From: Bifidobacterium pluvialisilvae
GTDB lineage: Bacteria; Actinomycetota; Actinomycetes; Actinomycetales; Bifidobacteriaceae
Reading direction: 5' to 3'
NCBI RefSeq assembly: GCF_019331695.1
Contig: NZ_JAHBBI010000015.1
Coordinates: forward strand, 1 to 46,497
DNA length: 46,497 nt
Shown: positions 26,019-35,613 of the stretch, piece after piece
How positions within the stretch are numbered: the stretch's first letter is position 1
Layout of the letters: the number at the start of each line of letters is the position of its first letter
The notes under the pieces: model-generated
Database searches by the model: none
What the model was told of the DNA's origin: nothing
What the model saw: the letters and a program-made list of their open reading frames with translations, nothing else
Position numbers and translations under genes: made by a program

Positions 26019-26160
26019 GGCAGTGGCTTCGGCTCCCCTCATGCGAGGGGACGAAGCCCACTGCCAAGGGCCTGACGGGGAGGTGCCTGATTTGTAGCGC
26101 AGAGCGGCGCCTCCCATAAATCAAGATTTGCGGACTGCGGAAGCCGGTGCGGCTGCCGCT
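26019..26160 (+). promoter_or_regulatory. Three hairpins between pilus tip and backbone genes
   Basis: The 194-base gap contains a stem of GGCAGTGGCTT with AAGCCCACTGCC enclosing CTCCCCTC-ATGC-GAGGGG (26019-26065), a second 10-bp stem GGGAGGTGCC/GGCGCCTCCC (about 26078-26118, one wobble), and a third around GCGGAAGC/GCTTCCGT (about 26135-26167). No U-run is present. Such structures could partly terminate or process the transcript so that backbone protein is made in excess of tip protein; that role is inferred. Confidence 0.5.
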
Positions 26161-26205
26161 TCCGTAGTTGCAGAACAACAGTAATGAAAGGAAGAGGAGT
26201 TTCTT

Positions 26206-27825
26206 ATGAAGTTGAAGAAGCTTTTCGCGGGCGTCGCGGCTGCGGCGACCCTCTTGGGCGGCATGGCCTTCGGCGCCACCGCCAACGCGGCTGATGGTGA
26301 CACACTGGATGTCACCGTGCCGCAGAACATCGAAGTCAAGGGCGATGCTGTCAACGGTCACACGTTCCAGGCCGTGCTCATCGGCGCGTACGACAACGCC
26401 ACTCAGGACGCGAGCGGCAACCTGAAGAACGTTTCCGTGAACACGCCCGACGCTGTTAAGCCCGCCGTCTCCAAGGCGCTGAACGCGACCGACGCCAACT
26501 GGGCGAAGGACGCAGTGTACGCTGACAATCCGGCTGGCTACGTTGCCAAGAACTTCCTTGACAGCGGCAGCGATGCCACTCCGCAGTGGTCTGGCACCCT
26601 GCGCAATTTCGTGACCAACTTGGTCTCCTCCACCAACCCCGACGTGTTCGCCGGCTCCACGCTCACTGCCACGGGTGCGAACGGCGTTGCCACGTTCGAC
26701 AACCTCACGCCTGGTGTTTACGTCATCAAGGACGTGACCGACGGTGCCAAGTCCATTCCGATGCTCGTCGGCACCAAGGTCGCCGGCAAGAGCTTCGCCA
26801 ACGCTGCGCTCGGTGAGGTCGACGTCAAGCCGATCACCCTGCCCGCCCCGGTCAAGACCGCCGACAAGACCGCCGTCTACACCGGCGACACCGTGAAGTT
26901 CACGCTGACCGCCAAGGTTCCGAACACCACCGGTGTGACCGCCTTCGACTACCACATCAAGGACTACACGGCCACCAACGAGAGCCTTGACATTCTCGAT
27001 GACCCGGCTCTGACCGTCACCGCCACCAAGAAGGGTGCCAAGGAAGCAACGGTTCTGACCAAGGGTGCCGACTACACGGTTTCCGGTAACGCCAAGAGCG
27101 AGAATACCCCGCTTGACATCAACCTCTCCAACTCCGTGCTGAACCTTGAAATTGGTTCCACCATCACCGTTACGTACTCCGTGAAGGTTAACTCCTCCAT
27201 CACTAGCGGCTATCAGGTTCAGAACAGCGTCTACGTGCAGCATGACGACGCCAAGGTCGACGGCAACACCGTCACCCTGTACTCTGCCGAATTCCAGTTC
27301 CAGAAGATCGACGCTGATGACAATCCGGTGAATGGCGCTGAATTCGTCGTGAAGAACGCCGACAGCAAGTACCTCAAGGCGGACGGCTTCAACTGGACTT
27401 TCGTCGACAATGAGAGCGATGCCACTAAGTTCGCCTCCGGCGAGTATGGTTCCAATGGTTTCGTCGACATCAAGGGTGTGGCTCCTGGCACGTACACCGT
27501 CATCGAGACCAAGGCCCCCAACGGCTTCCTCCAGAGCGTGAAGCCTACCTTCACCGTCAATGTGCAGAACGATGCCACTCACGACTACAAGAAGGACGTT
27601 TCCTTCACCGAGACCACCAAGTTCGGTCTGGTCAAGGATTCGACTCTGCCCGGCGATAAGGACTTCAAGATTGCCAAGGTGACCAACGTCAAGTCGCTCA
27701 CCGAGCTGCCGAAGACCGGTGCCGCTGGCATCGCGATGTTCGTCGCCTTGGGCGTCGTGCTTGCCGGTGCCGCCGCCGCGGTGTACGGCAAGTCCCGTCG
27801 CGCGGGTTCCGCTCTGCGCGCCTGA
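26206..27825 (+). CDS. Major pilin (fimbrial backbone), LPKTG-anchored
   Basis: 539 residues. Signal peptide to about residue 28 (MAFGATANA). An N-terminal pilin domain to about 205 is followed by the lysine region TLPAPVKTADK (about 211-221), where the sortase-linked pilin lysine is expected, an isopeptide-type middle domain (KFTLTAKVPNTTGVTAFDY), and a SpaA-like domain (QKIDADDNPVNGAEFVVKNA) with the E-box YTVIETKAPNGF at about 432. The anchor is ELPKTG (about 500), a hydrophobic helix and SRRAGSALRA. This is the standard plan of SpaA/FimA backbone pilins polymerised by sortase C. RBS AGAGGAG at 26193-26199. Codons are less GC3-biased than the neighbours (many NNT). Confidence 0.92.
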   Translation: MKLKKLFAGVAAAATLLGGMAFGATANAADGDTLDVTVPQNIEVKGDAVNGHTFQAVLIGAYDNATQDASGNLKNVSVNTPDAVKPAVSKALNATDANWAKDAVYADNPAGYVAKNFLDSGSDATPQWSGTLRNFVTNLVSSTNPDVFAGSTLTATGANGVATFDNLTPGVYVIKDVTDGAKSIPMLVGTKVAGKSFANAALGEVDVKPITLPAPVKTADKTAVYTGDTVKFTLTAKVPNTTGVTAFDYHIKDYTATNESLDILDDPALTVTATKKGAKEATVLTKGADYTVSGNAKSENTPLDINLSNSVLNLEIGSTITVTYSVKVNSSITSGYQVQNSVYVQHDDAKVDGNTVTLYSAEFQFQKIDADDNPVNGAEFVVKNADSKYLKADGFNWTFVDNESDATKFASGEYGSNGFVDIKGVAPGTYTVIETKAPNGFLQSVKPTFTVNVQNDATHDYKKDVSFTETTKFGLVKDSTLPGDKDFKIAKVTNVKSLTELPKTGAAGIAMFVALGVVLAGAAAAVYGKSRRAGSALRA

Positions 27826-27858
27826 GACTGGTCGCAACGGTAATCGTGTGATATAGCA

Positions 27859-27901
27859 AAGCGTGGTGTCGTCCACCGGTATGGTGGAGGGCACCACGCT
27901 T
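27859..27901 (+). terminator. Hairpin ending the pilus operon
   Basis: AAGCGTGGTG (27859-27868) pairs with CACCACGCTT (27892-27901), and GTCCACC/GGTGGAG forms an inner stem. It lies 34 bases after the pilin stop. No strong U-run. Confidence 0.6.
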
Positions 27902-27939
27902 CGTTATCGGCATCGGATATCTGGTACAGGAAGTCAGCT

Positions 27940-28509
27940 ATGACAGACAACGAATTCACAAACGACGAGATCACGTATCTCCGCTCCCTGCGTGCCGTAG
28001 CCCGCGTGTCCAACGGCCGCATCCGCTATACGGAAGCGTTCAAACGCGAGTGCATGAGACGATACGGTGCCGGCGAATCCCCGGCGAAAATCTTCCGCGA
28101 CGCCGGATTGGACTCCTCGCTCATAGGATACAAGCGCATCGAACGATGCATCGCCCGCTGGCGCGGAATGCTGTCTGACGACTCCATCATGCATCCGGAG
28201 AACACACAGCCCTCACGCGTCCCGATGCCCACGCACGGCAAAGGGGAGGAATCCCCGGCCCCCGAGAACCACGCCAATGAGGAGACCGCCGAATCATCGT
28301 TCGCGCCCAAACTGCACGTACGCTCCGGACGCCGCGACCTGCGTGACCTGCTGATCGCCCAGCAGGTGCGACGCATCGAGGAGCTGGAACACGAGGTCAC
28401 CCTGCTCCAGACCGAACTCGAACGCATGCAGCAGGACGACACGGCCGGCAATACCGACGACGACATGGCCACGACCGCATCCGACGCCGACGAATCCAGC
28501 AATCGTTAA
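27940..28509 (+). CDS. IS3-OrfA-like HTH protein with C-terminal coiled coil
   Basis: 189 residues. Residues about 25-70 (RYTEAFKRECMRRYGAGESP ... RIERCIARWR) resemble the helix-turn-helix of IS3-type transposase OrfA. After a charged spacer, residues about 135-168 (QQVRRIEELEHEVTLLQTEL then ERMQQ) form a leucine-zipper-like coiled coil, and the tail is acidic. No orfB-type integrase gene or terminal inverted repeats are nearby, so it looks like a free-standing, perhaps domesticated DNA-binding protein rather than part of a live insertion sequence. RBS AGGAAG lies six bases before the ATG. It sits between the pilus operon and the beta-helix gene; a role controlling either is possible but unsupported. 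Confidence 0.7.
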   Translation: MTDNEFTNDEITYLRSLRAVARVSNGRIRYTEAFKRECMRRYGAGESPAKIFRDAGLDSSLIGYKRIERCIARWRGMLSDDSIMHPENTQPSRVPMPTHGKGEESPAPENHANEETAESSFAPKLHVRSGRRDLRDLLIAQQVRRIEELEHEVTLLQTELERMQQDDTAGNTDDDMATTASDADESSNR

Positions 28510-28618
28510 GGCGACATTCAACAATAATTTCATGAAGACGAAGGCGGTCTTACGGGCCGCCCAAGTCCATGCCATGGTACGCGTCGTTCAATGAGATCAT
28601 CCCGACGAAAGGATGATT

Positions 28619-30229
28619 ATGACGACGCACAGACCGACGCCACGCGCCGCGACACGACCAGCCGCGGCAGGCCCGGGCGTGGCGACGAAAAGACTCGTTG
28701 CCATCGTGGCCGCGGTATCCCTCGCAGGAGGCCTCGGCACCGGAGCGGCCGGCGTAATGCTGCTCGGACGCCTCTCGGGGCCGTCAGCCGCAGGCGGCGC
28801 ACCCGGCGGCGCCGGCGGGGCGAACACCATGAGCTACGACTACAACGGATCGTATTCCGCAACACTCACCGCGGACAGCACCGAAAAAACATCCGGCACG
28901 ACCGTAACCTCCACCAAGGCCGACCAGAACGCGGCGCTCGCGCAAAACGGCGGCACGCTCACCCTCGATGGCGCCACACTCAACAAATCCGGCGACGGCA
29001 GCAACGACGACAACGACAACTTCTACGGCACCAACTCCGTGCTGCTCGCCGTCGGCAAACAATCCAAGGCCATCGTCTCCGGCAGCACGATACGCGCCAC
29101 AAGCTCCGGATCGAACGGCATCTTCGCCACCGACTCCGCCACCGTGCTCGCCAACGACACAACCATCTCCACGACGTCCGACAACTCACGCGCCCTGGAC
29201 GCCACCTACGGCGGCACCATCCTCGCCAACGCCATCGACGCCACCACAGACGGCGACCACAGCGCGACCGTGGCCACAGACCGCGGCGGCGGAACGGTCT
29301 CCCTCACCGGATCCACGCTGAAAACCTCCGGATCGGGGTCGCCGCTGCTCTACTCCACCGGCGACGTGCAGGTCAACGGCGTGAACGGTACCGCGGACGG
29401 CAGCCAGATCGCCGGCATGGAAGGGCTGAACACCATCCTCATCAGCGACTCCACGCTCGAAAGCACCATCACGTCGAAAACCGCATCCGACCCCATCGCC
29501 AACGGCGTGATCATCTACCAGTCCACCTCCGGCGACGCGGAAGCCAGCACCGGCGAGCACGCCACATTCCAAGCCAAAGACTCCACGCTGAAATCCGCCA
29601 TCCAATCCGGATCGATGTTCTACTTCACCAACACGACCGCCGACGTGGTGCTCAGCAACACCACGCTCGACTTCGACACAGCCAAGGCCACGCTCATCAA
29701 CGCGTCCGGCAACGATTCCAACAAGTGGGGGCAGGCCGGATCGAACGGCGCCACCGTGAACTTCACCGGCCGCGGGCAGCAGCTCGAAGGCGACGTGACC
29801 GCCGACACCATATCCACGGTGAACCTGTATCTGCTCGACGGGTCGACGTGGAGCGGGAAAGCGAAGATCGTCGACAATGCCTCGGCGGCTTCGGAGTCCA
29901 CGGGGGCTTCGGGGTCCACGCCCGTGAGCGACGCGCCCATTGCCGTGAACGTGGACGGCACCTCCACATGGACGGTGACCGGCGACACCACCATCTCCAC
30001 ACTCAACGTGGCGTCGGGCGGACGTGTGGTGGACTCCAGCGGACGCAGCGTGACCATCGTGGCCGGCGGCAGAACCGTGGTGACCGGCAGCGGCGGGGTG
30101 ACCGTCACCGTGACAGGCGCGTACTCCACCACCGTGAACGCCGGCAGCGACACGAAACTCTCGGACGACGCGGTCGACAGGTCATCCTTCGACAAGCAGT
30201 TCAACACCACGACCACGTGGGGCATGTAA
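28619..30229 (+). CDS. Membrane-anchored right-handed beta-helix surface protein
   Basis: 536 residues. A short cytoplasmic Arg/Thr/Pro-rich head, one hydrophobic helix (about 22-52, LVAIVAAVSLAGGL), a Gly/Ala linker, then about 450 residues of short degenerate beta-helix turns (for example STIRATSSGSNGIFATDS, TTISTTSDNSRALDAT, STLKTSGSGSPLLYST). The segment DNDNFYGTNSVLLA and the YQSTSGDAEAS region match a large family of secreted beta-helix proteins in gut Firmicutes and actinobacteria that I recall as uncharacterised. The family may bind polysaccharide, but no ligand residues can be named. There is no LPxTG. ATG 28619 fits GAAAGGA six bases upstream; ATG 28613 is in frame. The next gene encodes a protein with a similar helix and Gly-rich linker. 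Confidence 0.75.
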   Translation: MTTHRPTPRAATRPAAAGPGVATKRLVAIVAAVSLAGGLGTGAAGVMLLGRLSGPSAAGGAPGGAGGANTMSYDYNGSYSATLTADSTEKTSGTTVTSTKADQNAALAQNGGTLTLDGATLNKSGDGSNDDNDNFYGTNSVLLAVGKQSKAIVSGSTIRATSSGSNGIFATDSATVLANDTTISTTSDNSRALDATYGGTILANAIDATTDGDHSATVATDRGGGTVSLTGSTLKTSGSGSPLLYSTGDVQVNGVNGTADGSQIAGMEGLNTILISDSTLESTITSKTASDPIANGVIIYQSTSGDAEASTGEHATFQAKDSTLKSAIQSGSMFYFTNTTADVVLSNTTLDFDTAKATLINASGNDSNKWGQAGSNGATVNFTGRGQQLEGDVTADTISTVNLYLLDGSTWSGKAKIVDNASAASESTGASGSTPVSDAPIAVNVDGTSTWTVTGDTTISTLNVASGGRVVDSSGRSVTIVAGGRTVVTGSGGVTVTVTGAYSTTVNAGSDTKLSDDAVDRSSFDKQFNTTTTWGM

Positions 30230-30435
30230 GGGCCACGCGAAACAGGCGACGGTCGCGGGGCCGTCAAGGGCGGTCGTGGGCGGTCGGGTCGGTAGGGCGG
30301 TCGTGAGACGGCCAGACCGCAGCGATTGCAAGAACCACCGGACTATAGGGAACCATCGGACTATAGGGAACGATCAACGATCAGAACAATCAGGTCATAA
30401 CGAACAATCACAGACAATTTGCTAAGGAGACAGCC

Positions 30436-31446
30436 ATGACAACGGCAACCATGAACACGATGACGAACACGGGTACGGCAGCGGTGAGCACGGCCACGGC
30501 GGCTTTGAACGCGATGACGTTCGTGCCCATCAGGCAGGGCAGCATCGGCATGAACGGCAGGACGCTCTCGCTCACGCACATCATGTCGTCGGTGAAACAC
30601 CGGCTCGGAGGATGGGAGTCGGCAGGTGGCTCCGGCTCCGGCGCGGGCTTCGGCTCCGGTTTTGGTGCGAGGGCGCGGGTGACCGGGCGGCACGTGGCCG
30701 GCGAAGATGACGAGGCGATGCGTACGGTGCAGGCGGAGCGGACGTCCGGGACGATGCGGACGGCGCAGTCGACGGGACGTGACTCCACGGCGGTCATGAG
30801 GCAGGAAGGCGGCGGCTCATCCCCGTATGGCTATGGCGGCGGTTCCGGCACGGCGAACGGCGCGGGTGCTGGTGCGGGTGCTGGTGCTGCTGGTGCGGGT
30901 GCGGGGTATGCGGGCGGCGTGACGGTGGCGTTGCCTCCGCGCAAGCCCGATTCCGACACCGGCGACGGCGATGACGGTCGCTCCGGCGGGTTCGGCGAAT
31001 CCGGCGGAAACGGTTCCGGCGGCAGGGGTGACGCCGGCCGGAAGGCGGGGTCGCATCATCATGACGGTATGGGGCGGAACGTCGGCGCCGGTACCGCGGC
31101 CGTCGGCGTCGGGCGACTGTCGGGCAAGACGTGGGGCATCCTCGCCGCGCTGGCGCTCGTATGCGGGCTCGTCGGCGGTGCGGGTGGCGCATTGGCCGTG
31201 ACGCACTTCACGGGCGGCGCCTCGGGCGGCCAGCAGCAGATGCAGCAGGGCGGCGGCAACATGGGCCAGCCGCCGAGCGGCAACGGCCAGGGCGGCCCCG
31301 GCGGCCAGCAGGGCAGCGGTTCGGGCTCGGATTCGGGCAGCAGCTCGAACGGTTCCAGCGGTTCCAGTGGGTCGAACGGGTCTAGTGGGTCCAGCGGTTC
31401 GAACAGCGGCTCGGGCTCCAGCAGTAGCTCCTCCAGCAGCAGCTGA
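30436..31446 (+). CDS. Gly/Ser-rich single-pass membrane protein, unknown function
   Basis: 336 residues, no recognised domain. Residues 1-230 are predicted cytoplasmic and become increasingly Gly/Ala-rich; a hydrophobic helix follows (about 236-260, WGILAALALVCGLVGGAGG), then GGQQQMQQGGGNMGQPPSGN and a tail of Gly-Ser-Asn repeats ending in nine serines at the stop codon. The helix plus Gly/Gln/Met-rich linker resembles the start of the upstream beta-helix protein, so it may be a relative that lost its beta-helix or never had one. RBS AAGGAG lies before ATG 30436. The 206-base gap to the upstream gene contains short CGGACTATAGGGAAC direct repeats (near 30340-30372) and no terminator. Confidence 0.65.
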   Translation: MTTATMNTMTNTGTAAVSTATAALNAMTFVPIRQGSIGMNGRTLSLTHIMSSVKHRLGGWESAGGSGSGAGFGSGFGARARVTGRHVAGEDDEAMRTVQAERTSGTMRTAQSTGRDSTAVMRQEGGGSSPYGYGGGSGTANGAGAGAGAGAAGAGAGYAGGVTVALPPRKPDSDTGDGDDGRSGGFGESGGNGSGGRGDAGRKAGSHHHDGMGRNVGAGTAAVGVGRLSGKTWGILAALALVCGLVGGAGGALAVTHFTGGASGGQQQMQQGGGNMGQPPSGNGQGGPGGQQGSGSGSDSGSSSNGSSGSSGSNGSSGSSGSNSGSGSSSSSSSSS

Positions 31447-31463
31447 GTGAGCGTTCTTCCTTA

Positions 31464-31805
31464 CTGTTATCCTGGGCGAGCGTTTCCCTACTGTCGTCCT
31501 GGGCGGGCGTTTCCCCTACTGTCGTTCTGGGCGAGCGTTCCCCCTATTGTCATCCTGAGCGAGCGCAGCGAGTCGAAGGATCTTATGAACGCCTCGTATG
31601 GAACCGTTCGAGATCCTTCGACTCCGGGCTTCGCCCTCCGCTCAGGATGACAGGGGGAGGTACATGCGCGTCGCCTTGGATGACAGGGGGTGGTGCATGC
31701 GCGTCGCCTTGGATGACAGGGGGAAGTGCATGCGCGTCGTTCTGGATGACGGAGGGACGCATGTCGTCGCCCCTGGATGACGGAGGGGCGCATGCGCGTC
31801 GCTGT
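31464..31805. repeat. GTCATCCTGAG repeat cluster E with 33-bp tandem array
   Basis: Three half-units, a complete palindrome (31548-31652), then five tandem units of about 33 bases from 31646 to about 31805 (GATGACAGGGGG head, CATGCGCGTCG body). No gene is seen between 31447 and 31886. Confidence 0.85.
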
Positions 31806-31886
31806 TCAATCTCACAAAAAAATTCCTAGACAAGCCTGTCGTTCATTGTTAGTGTGGTCGGCGATTAATCACGTATTCATACGGCA

Positions 31887-34800
31887 ATGATGGGATGGAC
31901 GATGTTCGACAAACGACTGTTCGCACTGGCGCCGGGAATCGGCCGTCTGGTCGCGGGCAAGGTGGCGTTGATGTGGGTGAGCCTGCTCGCCAACGTCGTG
32001 TTCATGATCACGGTGACCATGCTGCTGTCCGATGCGGCGGCCGCGTTCTCCGGCGGCGTCACGCTGTTCACCGGCGATCTGCGGCGGCGCGCGGTCATAT
32101 ACGCGGGCGTATTCGTGGCGGTGCTGATTGTGCGGTATGCGGCCACGCGCGCTTCGACACGGCTCGGATTCGAGGCCGCCGAACGGGTGAAGCTCGCGTT
32201 GCGCGAACGCCTCTACCGCAAGATGCTGCGGCTTGGACCGTCGTATTCCAGCCGGGTGAAGACCGCGGACGTGGTGCAGTCGGCCGGCGAGGGCGTCGAA
32301 CAGATCCAAAGCTTCTTCGAACTGTTCCTGCCGCAGCTGTTCTACGCGGTGCTGGCGCCGCTCACCCTGTTCGTGGTGCTGCTGCCGGTGAACTGGCCGG
32401 CGGCCGTGGTGCTGCTCGTCTGCGCTCCGCTCATCGTGGTGATCGTGGGGCTCGTGGCCATGCGCGCCGCCCGCGTGTTCAAGAAATACTGGGGCAAATA
32501 CACCGACATGGGCGCCGCGTTCCTCGATAATCTCCAGGGACTGGAGACGCTCAAGACCTTCGACGCGGACGGGCGTGCCGCACGCGACATGGATGCCAAG
32601 GCCGAGGAGTTCCGCGTGATGACCATGCGCGTGCTCCAAATACAACTGCGCTCGCTCACCGCCATGGACGTGGTGGCATACGGTGGTGCGGCCGCGGGCA
32701 TCGGCATGGCGGTGTGGCAGTCCGCGCACGGGGCGCTGGACTGGGGCGGCTGCCTGCTGATCGTGCTACTCTCCGCCGAGTTCTTCATCCCGCTGCGGCA
32801 GCTCGGCTCCTACTTCCACGTGGCGATGAACGGCATGACCTCCACCAAACGCATCTTCGCGCTGCTGGACGCGCCCGAACCGTCGTATGGCACCGCGGCG
32901 CTGGACGTGGCGGGGGAGACGTGCCTCGGGGTTTCGTTCGGGGACGTCGGGTTCGCGTATGACGATGGTGCTGTGAGCGGCGATGGCGCTGAGGGCGCTG
33001 ATGGCGCTGAGGGCGCGGACGGGGACGGGGATGCCGCCAAGCCCGCGTTGCGGGGCATCTCGTTCACGGCGCTGCCCGGCAGTCTCACCGCCATCGTGGG
33101 AGGCAGCGGCTCGGGCAAGTCGACCGCCGCCGCACTGCTCGCCGGCACGCTCACCGGATACACCGGGTCCATCGAACTGTGCGACGACCACACCGAATAC
33201 GAACTGCGTGACCTGTCCGCGGAATCGCTCACCGCGGCCGTGACGCTGGTCTCCTCGCGCTCGCACCTGTTCATGGGAACCCTTCGCGAGAACCTGCTCA
33301 TGGCCCGCCCCGATGCCACCGACGATGAACTGTGGCAGGCGCTGCATGACGCCCGCATCGACGAATTCGTGGACGCGCAGCCGGACGGGCTCGACATGCG
33401 CATCGAACAGGACGCCGCCAATCTCTCCGGCGGCCAGCGTCAGCGCATTGCCATCGCCCGCGCGCTGCTGCGCAACAGCATGGTCTACATCTTCGACGAG
33501 GCCACCAGCAGCGTCGATGCGGAAAGCGAGGCGCGGATCCTCGCCGTCATCCACGAGCTGGCGAATCGCAGGACCGTCATCATGATCACCCATCGCATGG
33601 CCAACGCGGTGGACGCCGACGCCGTGGCGGTGTTCTCGCACGGCCGGGTGGTCGAACAGGGCACCCACGCCGAGCTCATGGCCGCCGGCGGCGAGTACGC
33701 GGGGCTGTTCCGGGCGCAGGAGGCCATCGAAAACGTCTCCGCAACCGAAAAAGCGCGAGTTGTGGGTGTTCAATCCGGCGAATCGGCCGCCGATGGAGAG
33801 GCGAAGTTGGATGGCGGATTGTCAAAACCGCGGAATATCAACGATGGTGCGGCTGCGGCGACGGCTGCGGACGGGCGGTCTGCCAAAACAAACACCCACA
33901 ACTCGCGTTCTCGGCATGAATCGGTGATTCCACGGCTGCTCAAGGTGGCCAGTCCGCTCTCCGGATTCATGGTGGCGGCGTGCGTGTTCGGCGCGCTCGG
34001 GCATCTGGCGGCCACGTTCCTGCCGGTGTTCGGCATGATGGCGCTGTTCGCCGCGCTCGGGCAGCCCGTGTGGGGCATGGGCGTGGGCGCGTCGGTGGCC
34101 GGCATGGTCGTCTGCGCGCTGATTCGCGGCCTCATGCGCTACGCTGAACAGTTCATGAACCATAACGTGGCGTTCCGTCTGCTCGCGTTGTTCCGGTCGC
34201 GCGCGTTCGCCGCACTGCGCCGACTCGCCCCCGCCAAGCTCGACGCCAAGGGCAAGGGCGATCTCATCGCGCTGATCACCACCGACGTCGAGATGCTGGA
34301 GATCTTCTTCGCGCACACCATCTCGCCGGTGGTCATCGCCGTCAGCACCACCGTGGTGTATGCCGTGGCGTTGCTGCTGCTCAGCCCGCAGATGGCGCTG
34401 CTGCTCGTGTGCGCGCACCTCGTCATAGGGGCGGTGATTCCGGCGCTGTTCGGCCGTGCCGTGCGCGACATCGGCCCTAGGTTGCGCACGGACTCCTCGG
34501 CGCTCGACGACCAGGTGCTTGACGGCCTGCGCGGCGTGGACGAGATTATCCGCTTCGGCAGCGGCGAGACGCGCGTGGCCGACGTGGTCTCCCGCACGCG
34601 TGGCCTGTGGGCGCAGCGGGCGCGGCTCAACCGCATCAACGGGCATTACGCCGGCATCGGCGGCGTGCTCGTGATGGTGTTCACCGCGGCGGCCGTGGCG
34701 CTCGCCTTCTGCGGCATGCTGTTCGGGGGGCAGGCTGCTCCCGAGATGATTGTGGCCACGGTGCTGCTGGCCAGCTCCTTCGGCCCCACGCTGGCGTTGA

Positions 34801-35594
34801 GCGCCCTGCCAGCGAACCTCACCAACACGTTCGCCGCCGCACGCCGCCTGTTCGCGCTCATGGACGAATCGCCGGCCGTGGTGGAGCGCGGCACGCGGCG
34901 CCCGGCCTACACCGGCATGGCCATCGACCAGGCGACGTTCGCCTACCCGGACGCCGACGTCCCCGTGCTCTCCGGCTTCTCGCTCGATGTGCCGCGTTCC
35001 GGCGTACTCGGCATCTAGGGTCCGAGCGGCCGTGGCAAGTCCACCGTGCTCAAACTGCTCATGCGGTACTGGGATCCGCTGTCGGGCGAAGTGCGGTTCT
35101 CCGACGTGCCCCTGCCGGACGTCGACGCGCATCATCGCCGCCGCGTGCAGACCATGATGAGCCAGGAGACCGCCCTGTTCGACGGGACGATTCGCGAGAA
35201 CCTGCTTCTCGCCGTGCCGCAGCCGGAGGGGGCTAGCCAGGGCTCGACCCCGCAAGCGTCGACCGCGACCGACGCCGTACTGCGCGAGGCCTGCCGCAAG
35301 GCATCGGTGCTCGACCTCATCGACTCGCTCCCCGCCGGCCTCGACACCCCCGTCGGCGAACTGGGCGACCGCCTCTCCGAGGGTGAGCGCCAGCGCATCG
35401 GCCTGGCCCGCGTGTTCCTGCGCGACGCGTCACTCGTGCTCTTCGACGAGCCGACGAGTCGTCTCGACGCGCTCAACGAGGCCGTGATCCTCCAGTCCAT
35501 CAACACGCTGGCCTCGGAGCACGACGCCGCCATCGTGCTGGTTTCGCACCGCGCCTCCACCATGCGCATCGCCCACCGCGTCGTGCAGGTGTGA
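31887..35594 (+). pseudogene. Fused double ABC exporter, interrupted by an amber codon
   Basis: Reading through one stop codon gives about 1,235 residues with order TMD-NBD-TMD-NBD, i.e. two exporter half-transporters (CydD/CydC-like arrangement) in one chain. NBD1 has Walker A GGSGSGKST, signature LSGGQRQR and Walker B VYIFDEATSS. The frame stops at TAG 35016-35018, directly before GPSGRGKST, the second Walker A; the same frame continues with Q-loop MMSQETALFDG, signature LSEGERQR and Walker B LVLFDEPTS to 35594. Most likely a Leu codon TTG became TAG. The truncated product keeps both membrane domains but only one ATPase. A GTG at 35046 could restart translation but lacks the P-loop. The linker between halves carries an inverted-repeat element, and NBD1 has a 9-bp-repeat DGAEGA insertion. 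Start 31887 has a poor RBS; 31902 is an alternative. Substrate unknown. Confidence 0.85.
33754..33907. repeat. Small terminal-inverted-repeat element T, copy 2, inside a gene
   Basis: Perfect 17-bp terminal inverted repeats: CGCGAGTTGTGGGTGTT at 33754-33770 and its complement at 33891-33907. Interior landmarks ATCCGGCGAA, GGATTGTCAAAACCGCGGAA and GCCAAAACAAACACC correspond in order to the element at 16067-16172. Here the 154 bases are translated as residues about 623-674 of the ABC protein linker. Confidence 0.75.
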
Positions 35595-35613
35595 CGCGGT
35601 CGCCTTCCCGGCC

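Noticed and set aside
27940-28509. Complete IS3-type insertion sequence
   Set aside because: Only an OrfA-like helix-turn-helix is present; there is no OrfB integrase core, slippery sequence or terminal inverted repeat.
35016-35018. Recoding of TAG as pyrrolysine
   Set aside because: The position is a hydrophobic residue just before a P-loop, no pyrrolysine genes are seen, and a single TTG to TAG change explains it better.
31887-35594. cydDC genes for cytochrome bd assembly
   Set aside because: The order of domains is compatible, but no cydAB genes are adjacent and the halves are fused, so the specific symbol is not justified.
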